Assembly (NCBI RefSeq): GCF_901000735.1
Contig: NC_081542.1
Coordinates: forward strand, 11,679,180-11,743,179
DNA: 64,000 nucleotides
Direction: 5' to 3'
DNA from: Corylus avellana
Taxonomy: Eukaryota > Streptophyta > Magnoliopsida > Fagales > Betulaceae
In this document: one piece after another, positions 43,219 to 55,200 of the stretch
Layout of the letters: every line of letters starts with the position of its first letter
Position numbering within the stretch: the first letter of the stretch is position 1
Program-made: the position numbers and the translations under genes
The notes under the pieces: generated by a model
Databases searched by the model: none
What the model was told of the DNA's origin: nothing
The model's input: only the letters and a program-made list of their open reading frames with translations

Positions 43219-46200
43219 ATGTTTCAAGCATTCAAATTTCAGCTATTTCTGCTAGCGTTCCTGGCGTCAGCAAAAACGCGCACTTACGGCGAGTCGTCGA
43301 CGTGCTTGACGGTGTACACAGAAGGTGGTGCTCCGGCGGTTTTTCAGTCCCCGAAATGCCCCCGCTGGAAGCTCTCCAACTACGGTCCCGATTCCCGGAC
43401 CACCACCACCATGGCTCGTTGCCAATCCGCCAGGCTTCAGGGTCGCCGAAAGTCCCAGGAAGACCGCATCCTCTGTGCTCTCGACATTCGTATCCCCTTT
43501 CCTGGTACCACCATGCGCACACTCTCTCTTTGGGATTTCTTATAAATACATATTAATTGCATTACTAGGAGGATTTTAAAGTTTGGAGAAACTTCAATTA
43601 AGCTCCTCAATTTTCTATCGCTTTTACAATTACTTCTAAAGCTCAAAAAATCTTAATTTTTTCTATCAAACTTTAAAAAATTTACAATATCACCTTCCTG
43701 TTAGGGTTAAATCAGATGGCAAATAAGTGAAATGGTTTTTATATATTATAAAATTTATAAAATTACAAAATTATTTGAATTAAATAATAATAAAAAAAAA
43801 ACTGGGGTATTTTGAAAAATTTCAAGGTCTCTGTTACGATATAATCGAAAATCTTAATAGAGGGGTGACATTGCAAATTTTTTTAAAGTTGGATATTCTA
43901 AATTGAGAGTTTTTTAACTTTAAGGAGGTGATTACAAAAACATACTATTTAGAGGGGTTAAGTAAAGTTTTCCCTTAAAATTTTTATACCAATTTGAATC
44001 TTTCATCCAAATCAACCCCTAAGTTGGAATTTTGATAAATTATCACTACTTTTGCATTTTAGCCTTCAAAGTTTAAAAAGTGACATTCAAATCCTCACAA
44101 ACTACAAAATTTTGACAATTTTAGCCTCCAATGTAGCTCATAAACTTTCAAAAATGCTCCAAAGGAAAGTGTTAAAAAAAAAAAATACAAAAATATAAAA
44201 AATAAAATTTGGCATTGGTTGAGCTTCCCCTTTAGCCCGCTTGGAGAATGGTCAAATGAAGTGGCCGAAATTATCCCCAAACCATTTGGCGTTGGCCGGC
44301 CACCCCTATTTGACTAAAGGAAGTGGCTCGACCACCCACTATGGTTGCCCTGGAGGTGGCCATGGGGTGGTTTGGCACCCCCCTAATGGCCAAATGGCTA
44401 GGGGGTGTTTGAACCATCTTCAACTGGCTAGAGGGTGGTTTCGGCCACTCCCATTTGCCACCCCCAAATGGTTTGAGAGTGGTTTAGGCCACTCCTATTT
44501 GGCCATTTGTGGTGTTTGAACCACCCTCAATGGCGGATGGGCTAAATTTTCCGGTTTGGTAGTTTGTGAGATTCGAGTGTCACTTTTTAAATTTTGGAGG
44601 CTAAAATAATAAAGTGGTGATATTTCGGGGGGTTAAGTGTATTTTTCTCTAACTAAAAAAACATTCATCAATCCCATTGTCAAACTGACCGTTGTGTATC
44701 GATTTTCAAATAATGTTCAGTTAGAATAGTTTTATTGTTAAAAAAATTGTAAAATATGTGTACTTGTAGATGGCAATTTAAGTCATTTCATGTGCATTTA
44801 CTTATACTGAAACTCTCAAATAATTCCAAATTGCACCGAGTTAAAATCTATGGATAAATGATACATGAACAGTAGTTTACCTTTTATTTTTAGTCGTTCA
44901 TTTTAAACTTGGCTTTTGTCTGTTGTTGGAGCAGGTAAAGTAGGGGTTAAGGAGGTTACAGTTGGAATGGTGGCAGTTTTTGATGGTCATAATGGTGCTG
45001 ATGCTAGTGACATGGCTTCGAAACTTTTATTGGAGTATTTCGTTTTGCATACTTATTTCCTTCTGGATGCAACATTTTCAAAGAAATGGGGCGCAAGATT
45101 TCTGGATAAGAGAGAACATGATATTTTTTTTCAAATGCTTAATTGGGATGAAAGAACCACTAGGTCAGCATGACTTGGATCTTGGGAGGTGCTCTTGTGT
45201 ATTACTGATACATTCATGTCAATGTCATTGTTTTTGATTATTGCATGGTTCATGGAGTGTTCTACTTCTACCATTGTGGTTTTGATAGAGTTGTTAACAT
45301 TAAAGAGAAGTTAAAGCAATACGCCTATATGTATATTTAAACAACTGGAAAAAAATCTTAATCTGAAAAAAGAAAAACCAAAAGCACGGTGGTGGGTCGT
45401 GTGTTACATGTGTGCCGATAGAAAGAATTTTTACATACTTTTTTATGAAAAACCTGTAGGATTATTTTACAATAAAACCTTTTTTTACTGTTAATACAAT
45501 ATTGCAGTGTTCTACATTAGCTAAGGGATATGTCGGTCACTTGTGCACACTCTTAATTTTGCTAATCATAAGCCTGTTGTATTTTGAGCAAGTTATCCCG
45601 TTTAATTCTTTTAGAGGATTTTAGTATTTAAATCATGAAACTTTTGTTTGGTACAGTCCTTTTTAATCTGGGGGGATGTTGTTGATATGTAGTTCTAAAT
45701 TTTGAATGCTTTTCTAGGTTTAAGTATTCATGGCCAGTGAATTTTGATGATTCTCTTCACTTAGCAATTTTAAAAGAAGCATTGATGAGGGCAATCCATG
45801 ATATTGATGGGACTTTTTCTAAGGCAAGTTCTATTAATGTTTCTTTGCTTGTTTCAGAATTATTGTGTACTATTTTCTTCCTTTTGCTCTTATGTTGACA
45901 TCAATTCACTTGAGCCTTGAAGGAAGCGTCTAGAAGGAATCTTGATTCTGGTTCTACAGCCACAGTTGTACTGATAGCTGATGGTCAAATTTTAGTTGCC
46001 AACATTGGAGATTCAAAGGCTTTTCTGTGCTCTGAAAAATTCCAGTCTCCTGCAGAGGCTAAAGGTTAGACGGCTCTTGGGCTTAATTCGCTGTTTTAAT
46101 GCACATGTTCTTACCATGGGATGTTTGGAACGTTAGACAATGTTTTTCTGTTGTTCTTTATGGCATAGTATTCTTGTATGATTACCATGCCATATCATTT

Positions 46201-49200
46201 TATCAAAAACATGGTAAAGGTTATTCAGTTGATGGTATTTGGGGATTGCAGCCACCTTAATAAGGTTATACAGGCAGAAAGGACGCAACGGTGCTATTTC
46301 ACGTGTAAGAGATGATGACAACTTCAAAGCGGCTTCCTCCAACGGATTGGCACATTTTTATGTTAAGGAATTGACCAGAGATCATCATCCAGATAGAGAT
46401 GATGAAAGGATTCGCGTTGAAACTGCTGGTGGCTATGTTCTTGAGTTGGGTGGTGTGCCCCGAGTAAATGGTCAGCTGGCGATCTCCCGAGCAATTGGTG
46501 ATGTGCCCTTTAAAAGGTCAGGTTCACAAAAAGCGAAAATTATGTAGATTTGGAGTTTGTTTGTTTTTAAGCAAGACATTTTGTTGGAAAATTGAAGACT
46601 TTTTTTTTTTTTTTTTTTTGGAATAATTAGTAATTTTCTGTTATTTGCTGAAATCCAGAATTTGAAATCATTTTTTTTTTAAAAAAAAAAAAAATCATCA
46701 TTTGGATGGCACTGAAAATCATTAACCAACATGACCATGTACTCATTAACCAACATGACCATGTGGAAGGTTCAGCAGTTGCTGTGGTAGCTGGCAGCAG
46801 GCGGGCCTAGCATACTTGTGATGGCATTTAGAGACAGAAGCTTTAATAGATAGAAAATAATTTACACTTTTGTTTTGCTTAGTTTTCCATTGACTAGGGA
46901 TTTTTTTTTTTTTTCCCCTGTTAACTAAGGTTTTTAAATGCACCAAATACGAAACATGTCAAAATGTTTCCCAAAACACATTTTGTGTAGAAACAAATAC
47001 GCCTTATTATTCCCTTCCTCAATTGACCCAGTCATGGCGTCATGACCTCTAAAAGAGCTCATAATGAAGGCCTGTTAACTTGCAATTCTTTTCTTTTGAT
47101 CATCTAACATCCTCTTTTGACTTTGCAGAAAAAACTATTTATTGAAATTCTGATTTAGTATTTCTTTGAATTATTTTCAGTTATGGTGTTATATCTGCAC
47201 CGGAGGTGACAGATTGGCAGCCTCTGGCCATGAATGATAGCTATCTGGTGGCTGCATCTGATGGTGTTTTTGAGAAGTTGAGCTTACAGGATGTTTGTGA
47301 TTTGTTGTGGGAAGTACAGAGTCATGGTACGCTGAGATCAGAACTTTCCGCTTCATGCTTGTACTCACTAGCTGATTGCATAGTAAACACTGCCTTTGAA
47401 AAGGGCAGTCTGGATAATGTGGCAGCTGTTGTGGTTCCTTTGGGATCTACTGTTTTTTCTGAACATTTGCTGAAGGAAAGGTGTATTGGAGAGGGAGATA
47501 TAGATTTCACTGCAACTGGACTTCAGAAGTTCAGTTATGGATGCTCAGGTGACTCTCTCTGCTTTGAAACTTTCCTATAGATGGTAGATTGCATAGGCAT
47601 GGACAGCCGAAATTCATTTTGTATTAGAACACAACCACATCTTTAGCTCAAAACTTCAGAAGTGATTATTCCCATCTTTTTCCCTTGCTCCGTATCAAGG
47701 GAAAAATGCAATGGTCATTTTGTGAAATTTTGGGACGTCAATTAAGCTTGGTGGGTTCACTGTTTTCACTATGTGGTTGAGAGATGTTAGAAGAGTTTGT
47801 TTGTGTTATAAGAATATGTAGAGATATTTTTGTATTAGATTTTGCTATATAAGGTAAGAGAGAGAGGCTAGGTAGAAAACGTAGCCTCTTCATTCTCTAT
47901 TTTCTTCCCATTCAAACCCTATAACATGGTACCAGAGCCTTGGATTTGATTACATTGCACGCTACATTGCAGACCCCCTGACTGCCTCTGCTCCTCTCTA
48001 CTTTTTCTTCCTTTTGTTTTGTTTTGTATTTTGCTTTCTTCCCTTTTTTGGTACTACTGATCGTGGACTTCTGAAAAGTTGGCTTTATGCCTGTGATTGG
48101 GGGTAGATCGTGCCAATATCATTGTCATCGGTGGTATGATGTTGTCATTGGCTCTGTCAGATTCGTTGTCATTGGTGGTTTTGGTGAAAACGGCATAATC
48201 AGTATTGCAATTGCTGAGGTATGAGTTCTACCCTGTGTAGAAACAATCGATCAGGGTGTATGGTTGTGTCGATCAGAGGTTTATGTGGTGGTTGTTGGCG
48301 TCTATGGTGGTTGGAGAGTGGTGTAATGGTTAAGTACTTTGGTGGCAGGTTGGGTTGTCATTGAAAAGTTTGCTTTGTGGTTGTCAGTTGGTTCTGTGGA
48401 TGTTGTAGGTGGTGTTGCCAGCAAGGTATGACTGTCGCCAGCAGGTTTTTGGGTAGTTGTTGGAGATGGTATTTCAACCGGTCCTCTTTCTTTCTACAAT
48501 ATTTTGGCTGATGTGCTTCAGTTTGAGCTGTTTTTTGGCCCTTTTCAGCACTATTTTTGTGGGGTTTTCTGATTTATTTGGTTGGTTATTGTGGGTGGTT
48601 GTTAGTTGCATTATTGTGGTGGATTATTTGGAGTATTTTTTGCTGTTGTTGCATTGATTTCTGAGTTTGATTAATATTATGGCCGCTAAAGTAGATATGT
48701 TTCCTTAGGTGCCCCTAGTTAATGCTCCTATGACTTATGTGAAACTAAATGGGAAGAATTATGTTTCTTGGGCGCGATCTGTCGAAGCATTTCTCAAAGG
48801 AAAGGGCTTGTACGATCACTTATCCTCGGATAAGCCTCAGAACACTAGTTCCCCTAGCCTTTGGGAAGAAGAAGATAAACAAATTATCTCCCTTATGTTG
48901 AACAATATTGAGCCCCACATTGGATCCTTGTGTATCTATCATTCTATTGCTAAGGATATTTGTGATCATCTTGGACATGTGTACATTGTTACCGTGAATA
49001 TCACTTGGATTTATGAGGCGTGGAAAAATATTTTGGGCTTGAGCAAGGTGCATGGACTGTGGACTAATACTACAATTAGGTTGTGGCCTTTTGTAAGGAG
49101 AGGAACATGTATCAACCACTTTCCACTGACCTGAATACTATGGAAAATCAATCTCAAGATGTGGATGTGGTTCAGTTTCGTCTCGGCTTGAAATTGGAGT

Positions 49201-52200
49201 ATGAATCTGTTCATGCACGGATTTGGGTGGTTTGGAGCTCACATCTCTTCTTGAGTTTTTTTTTTTCTTTTTCCTCAAATTCAGCAAGCTACTCTTTTTA
49301 ATACTAGTTCTTAGTTGAATGATGAGCGTAATGGAGGTCGCACTGCTTTTATTGTCGCCCTTGGTGCTTTTCGTAGTCCCTATGGGGAACGTGGGGGTAG
49401 CGGTGGTCATGGTTCTCGAGGTGGTGGTCAGGCTGGGAGTCGTGAGCCTTGTAAAAACACTCATTGTGGCCGTAGTAATCATTTTGTGGATTATTGTTGG
49501 GATATACGTGGCAAACCGTTTGGGTTTGCCAATTAAATTTCTTTGCAGGAGGATTCATCGACCACATTTGAACCACCTGTTAGTTTGAGTCCAGCTCTGG
49601 ATTTTGATATGATTTCCATACAGTGAGTACAGTATGCTCAATTCTTAGCCAATTAGAAGGTCTATTCCTCTTCGCTAAGTCAAGTACTGCGTCTCATTGT
49701 CTTCTATCCTCCACTAGCAACTCATGGGTCATCGACTCTGGAGCAAATGAACATGTGACTAGTTTGTCTACGTCCCTCTCTCACCCTCTTGATACACCTC
49801 AAAGTGTCACCCTCGCTAATGGTTCCCTCTCTCGAGTTTCCGGCTTTGGCACTTCAAATTTGATATCAAGTTCTTTTATGTTTTACATGTTCCTATTTTT
49901 CCTTTTAATTTGTTATCCATTGGTAAATTTACCAAATCTCCTAATTGTTTGGGAAAAGTACATATACCCCTTTTCAAACTACGACTCCATTGTTAATGTT
50001 TCCCCAAAATTATCAAAATTTATCAATGTCCACCCCAAGGCCAGTACAAAGACAAAAATGACCTTAAAATTATTTCAATAAGACAAAAGTACCATTGTAA
50101 ATTCGAAAAAAGGGAAAGAAAAAAGGAAAAACTAAATACTAAAAAACAACGGGGAAGCAAATGACTTCTTCCCTAATTAGAAGCCCATGTACTTGTTTTC
50201 CAGCATATGGAATGCTGATGAATGGGTGACGAGAGGTGGGCTGGAGAAGATAGACTGGTGGGCCCGGGCCCCATTTGTGTCGTCTTCCAAAGACTTCAGC
50301 GTCGAGAGCTGCCAATGGGGTTGGTTTGGGCCACCCCTTGAAACCTTCCTTTATTTATTTATATTATTATTTTTTTTTTGAATTTTTCTGAAGGGTATGT
50401 TTTTTTTTTTTTTTTTTCATTAGGGGGACATTGACAAATTTTGGTAGTTTGAGAGGACATTGACAGTGAGGTGGTGGTACTTTGAGGGGGGTATGTATAC
50501 TTTTCCCTGATTATTTTATTAGGCCCCGTTTGGTTTGCAGAATAGACCCCTGGAATGAAATGGCTATTTTTATGGAATAACCATTCATTTGTTTGGTATG
50601 AGCCTATTTTTAGAAATGGTTATTCCCATGGGAATAACGATTCCCTTATGAAGAGGAGTAACTATTCCTTTAAAAAATGAGAGGAATTTATTCCCTAGGG
50701 AATGGACAAGGTTTTCCAAAAAACACCATTTTTTTTTTTTTTTAATTTCTTTCAAACTTAAAAAAGTAAAAAATAAAAATGTTGAACGTGTGGGTGGCCA
50801 GCCACCCACAGAAAACCCTGGGTGTGGTGCGGCCACCCTTGATGCTTTAGGGTTTTTTGTGGATGGCCGGCTGGCCACCCACCTTCAACAAATTTTTTTT
50901 TTTTTTTTAAATTTTAGTTTTGGAAAAATCAGAAATCATATGGGCTTTTTAGTATAGTTCAATTCCAATTATGAAATATGTGTTGTTACCAAACTAAATA
51001 ATATGAATAATTATTCAATTCTAACATCCTTGATGTGGTATTTTTGTGTCTAAAAATATCAATAATAAAAATTACCACTCGTAATAGTACGAATCCTGTA
51101 GGATAGGGCTATATTGAGGGTGTCGAACCTCAAGGACTGCAGGGGTTTAATTATCAAATTTTAAAAGATCAAGGTTAACTTAATTAAAAGGGGTTTTGAT
51201 TTGATTTGCTTAAAAACTAAAGTGCATGAAAATAAAAGGAGTAGATATATTATATATGAGAGAGAGAGTAGGGTATTGATTTCACCACGATCCGCACACC
51301 AATGGTTAACCATATTTAATTCTAGCAATTCTTTATATGCATGTTATAAATTAAACAAGAAAACATATGAAAATAAATTCATGCAATCAATGGAATAGCA
51401 TAACCCATCTTTGGTTGGCACGGATCGTCTACTTAAATTATACTAAACTAGGGTGTAGTACGATCCGTCTTTCCTAGGTATGGTCTATCTAACCCTATTG
51501 ATTACATGCCAATTAAGAACCATTGTATAACCATCATTCTTATAATCACAGAAAATAAGAATGATTTGAGTTCAATAATAGTAAAATAATTTCTAAGACA
51601 AGATAATAATTTTACTAATATTGAATTGGAATTAAAGAACAATTGCATTTAATATGAGGAGCAGAAATCAATTGTAACAATCCTCATAGTTATACAATCA
51701 ACATGCATAAATAGAAAAACTAGAAATTAAATACAATCAAACTATAGTGCTTGGAAAGGGTTACATCAATACCCTACAATTGGGTTTAGCTGCTCATGCT
51801 CTTCTAAGCTCCAAAGACAATTTTACTGAATTTTGCTCTAGAAAGCGGTGTGTCTGTTTACAATGTTTAGAGCCCTATTTATAGGGATTTGAAAAACCTT
51901 AAAACCCTAGAAATCCTCAGAAAATCGGAAGTCAGTCTCCCAGTCCAATTGGGAGACTGAAAACCAAGTCCAAGCTGGAAAAGGATTCTTGCCGTGCACT
52001 GTACGCCCGTGTGCGCTCGATCTGAGATTATGCGCGCTTGAGCGCACTGATATGCGCGCGAGCGCAGACATGCGCTTGATCCTTGGCCGCAGACGCTCGA
52101 GCGCAGGTGCGCTCGATCCCAGGAGTGCTGCGATCGATCCTAGATCCAGAATGCTCCAATTGTTGTCTTTTAAGCTCAATTTCCAATGGTTTGTCAAATA

Positions 52201-55200
52201 AGACCTAAAACACAAAAACAAAACAAAATCAAACAAATAACAATGCTAAGAAATTAACATATGTAAATTAAGAGGCTTGAATATGCAACATTCGGCGCTT
52301 ATCAATCCTCTAGTACCAGTAATGACTATTCATTTTCCTAACGGAATACTTATTCCGCAAACCAAACAAGGCCTTAGTTTTTACCATTTGTGCATTTTTT
52401 AGGATCTCGAGACGAGGATGATTGGTAGGGCATGAAGTTGGTGGATTATATTATTTGGATGGCGCACCTATCTCTTGCTCTTGCGTTTTGTAGTCGTTAG
52501 TCTCTACTCTTTAGTGGCGTTGTCCTCTTGGCCATCATTCACTTTCTATGTTGAAGCGTCAAATACCTAGTCCTAATAATGAGTTGTCCATGCATTGCCA
52601 AGCTTGTCAGCTTAGTAAGCATCACCTTGTCACTTTTTCATTAAGAGTTGTTCATATGGTTTTGAGTCCTTTTGGGTTAGTTCATTTTGATGTATGGGGA
52701 CTAGGGTGGCAAAATAGGTTGGCGGGTTGACAGGAATACGACCCGTAATGACCCGCCACCTGATTAGCCTAAACACGAACACGATTTGTTTAGATAAACA
52801 GGTTGAACTCTTAAACATGAATACGACACAAAAAATAACCGGGTAATCCGACACAACACGTTTGACCTGTTTAAAAAAAATGCTACAGAAAATGAAATAC
52901 AAAATCAGAGCAAGAGAGGATATCGGAGATCGTGAGAGAGGAGACAGCGTGCGAAGGAGAGTGGAGAGGATAGCGGAGACTGTGAGAGAGGAGACAATGT
53001 GTGAGGGAGAGTGGAGAGGAGACCGTGAGACACTGAGACTGTGAGAGAGGAGATAGTGAAGAAAAGATAAGGAGAAATCGAGAAAGTGAAAGGAAAAGGC
53101 AGAGATGTGGAATTGCAGATGCATATGAGAGAGAGAGAGAAAAGTGTGAAAGGCATAAGGGCATTGATGTCTGTTGTTTTAGTGTTTAGGGTTTGGCTTT
53201 TTTGTGTTTTTTAATAAACGGGTGAGGCGGGTCGTAATCGGGTTGACCTGCCAAAATAAAAAATTAACGGGTTGACCCGATTACGACCTGAACCCGTTAA
53301 GGGGTAAATCCAAATCCTGTAACTTCATGTTGTGTTCGTGGGTCGTGTCAAAATTGCCAGTCCTAATGGAGATCGATCAGTGCAGTGCCCAATAAATTCA
53401 ACTTTTTTGTGACATTTGTGGATGGTTTTTCTTGTATGACATGGTTATTTTTAATGAAAAATCATTTCGAGTTATTTCTTAGTGCCATTAAGATTCAATT
53501 TGCTAAGAAAATCCGTATCTTGCGTTTTTTGATAATGCTAAAGAATACGCATTTGGTTATTTTGCATCTTATTTGTTTGATAAAGACATTATCCATTAGA
53601 CCTCGTGTATTCACACTCTACAACAAAATGGTGTAGCTAAACGCAAGAATCGTCCTTTATTGGATGTTGCGCATGCTCTCTTATTTCATATGCATGTCCC
53701 AAAACAAGTTTGGTGTGATGCTGTTCTCATTGCTTTTATCTTATTAATCAAATGCCCCCCTCGGTCTTAGATGGTGCCTCCTCATTTTCTCTTGTTTCCT
53801 TCTTCATCTGCCCCCTTCTCCATTCTCCTTGCCACCGAAGGTTTTTGAATGTGTTTGCTATGTTCATAATCTGGGTTTTGGTTCTGATAGGCTTGATCGT
53901 CGGCTACTAACTATGTCTTTCTTGGTTATTCTACAACCTAGAAGGAATATCGTTGCTAGTCTTGTTTTTGCCGCTATTTCCCTAGCGCAGATGTCTCGTT
54001 GGTTGAGTCTACTCCCTACTTTCCTGCTGGTACTTCTTTGGGCGACTCTACCCTTGAGCTTGATGTCGCATCCATTCTGATGCCAATTCCACCTCTATCT
54101 GAGTTTGCCTCTCCTTCTCCTCCATACTTCTGGCCTCTAGGCTTGCCTGCTCCACTCCAAGTTTATACACGCCGCCCTCAACCATCACTTGTCCCCACTT
54201 GCATTCGACTCCTTGCCTATTGTTATGCGAAAAGGTAAACGCTCTTATATTACCCAACATTCTATAAGTCAGTTTGTATCCACTAGTTTGTCTCCGTCAC
54301 TCTCTTGCTTTATTTCATATATCTATAGTGTGTCTATGCCAAAGACAGTGCATGATGGGTTATCTGACTTTGGTTGAAGGCAACCTATGGAATTGGAAAT
54401 GGCATCCCTGCATTAAAATGGGACGTGGGAGCTGGTTCCATTACCGCTTGGTAAATAGACTATTGGTCGCAAATGTGTTTACATGGTTAAGTAATCTTTA
54501 TGGTTCAGTTGAAAGATTGAAAGCCCGTTTGGTTGCTAAGGGTTATACACAAACATATGATATGATTATGATGGGACGTTTTCTAATGTTGCCAAAATTT
54601 CTTTTGTTCGTGTAATTTTTTTTTTTTTGGTGCTAATCTCTCGATTGGCGTTTGTTTCAATTGGATATTAAAAATGCCTTTTTGCAGGGGGACATACATG
54701 ATGAAGTTTATATGGAGTAACCATCTAGGTTTGTTGCTCAGGGAGAGTCTTAGGGTTGTGTCTATAAGTTAAAAAAGGCTTTGTATGGTCTCAGGCAATT
54801 ACTGAGGGCATGGTTTGGAAATTCTTTGAGCCCGTATTGGAGTTTGGTCTCTAGAGATGCCAGACAGATCATTCAGTATTTCACTTGCATACTAGTGCAA
54901 GCTATATTCTTCTTATGGTATATGTAGATGATATTGTGATTAACAGAGATAATTCAAGAGACATTGCTTGACTGAAACAGTTTTTGCAGTAGAGGTTTCA
55001 TACAAAGTATTTGGGGAAACTTCAATATTTTATGGGGATTGAAGTTGTTTGATTTCAGACAGGTATCAATTTATCTCAGAGAAAATATGTGCTTGATTTG
55101 TTAGAAGGTATGGATCTTTTGGGTGCTCGTCCCATTGAATTCCAATGGATCCTAATAAGAAATTACTAAAGGATGAAGGAGAATTATTTGAAGATCATGG

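Noticed and set aside
43232..43646. Four overlapping frames at exon 1 of the phosphatase-kinase gene
   Set aside because: Only the frame from 43219 joins in phase to exon 2 and gives the conserved GESSTCL and QED parts; the others are shadows.
52630..53164. Long minus-strand frames rich in Leu and Ser (up to 164 codons)
   Set aside because: They come from the purine-rich minisatellite in the hAT-type MITE and run across the MITE border, so they are low-complexity artefacts.
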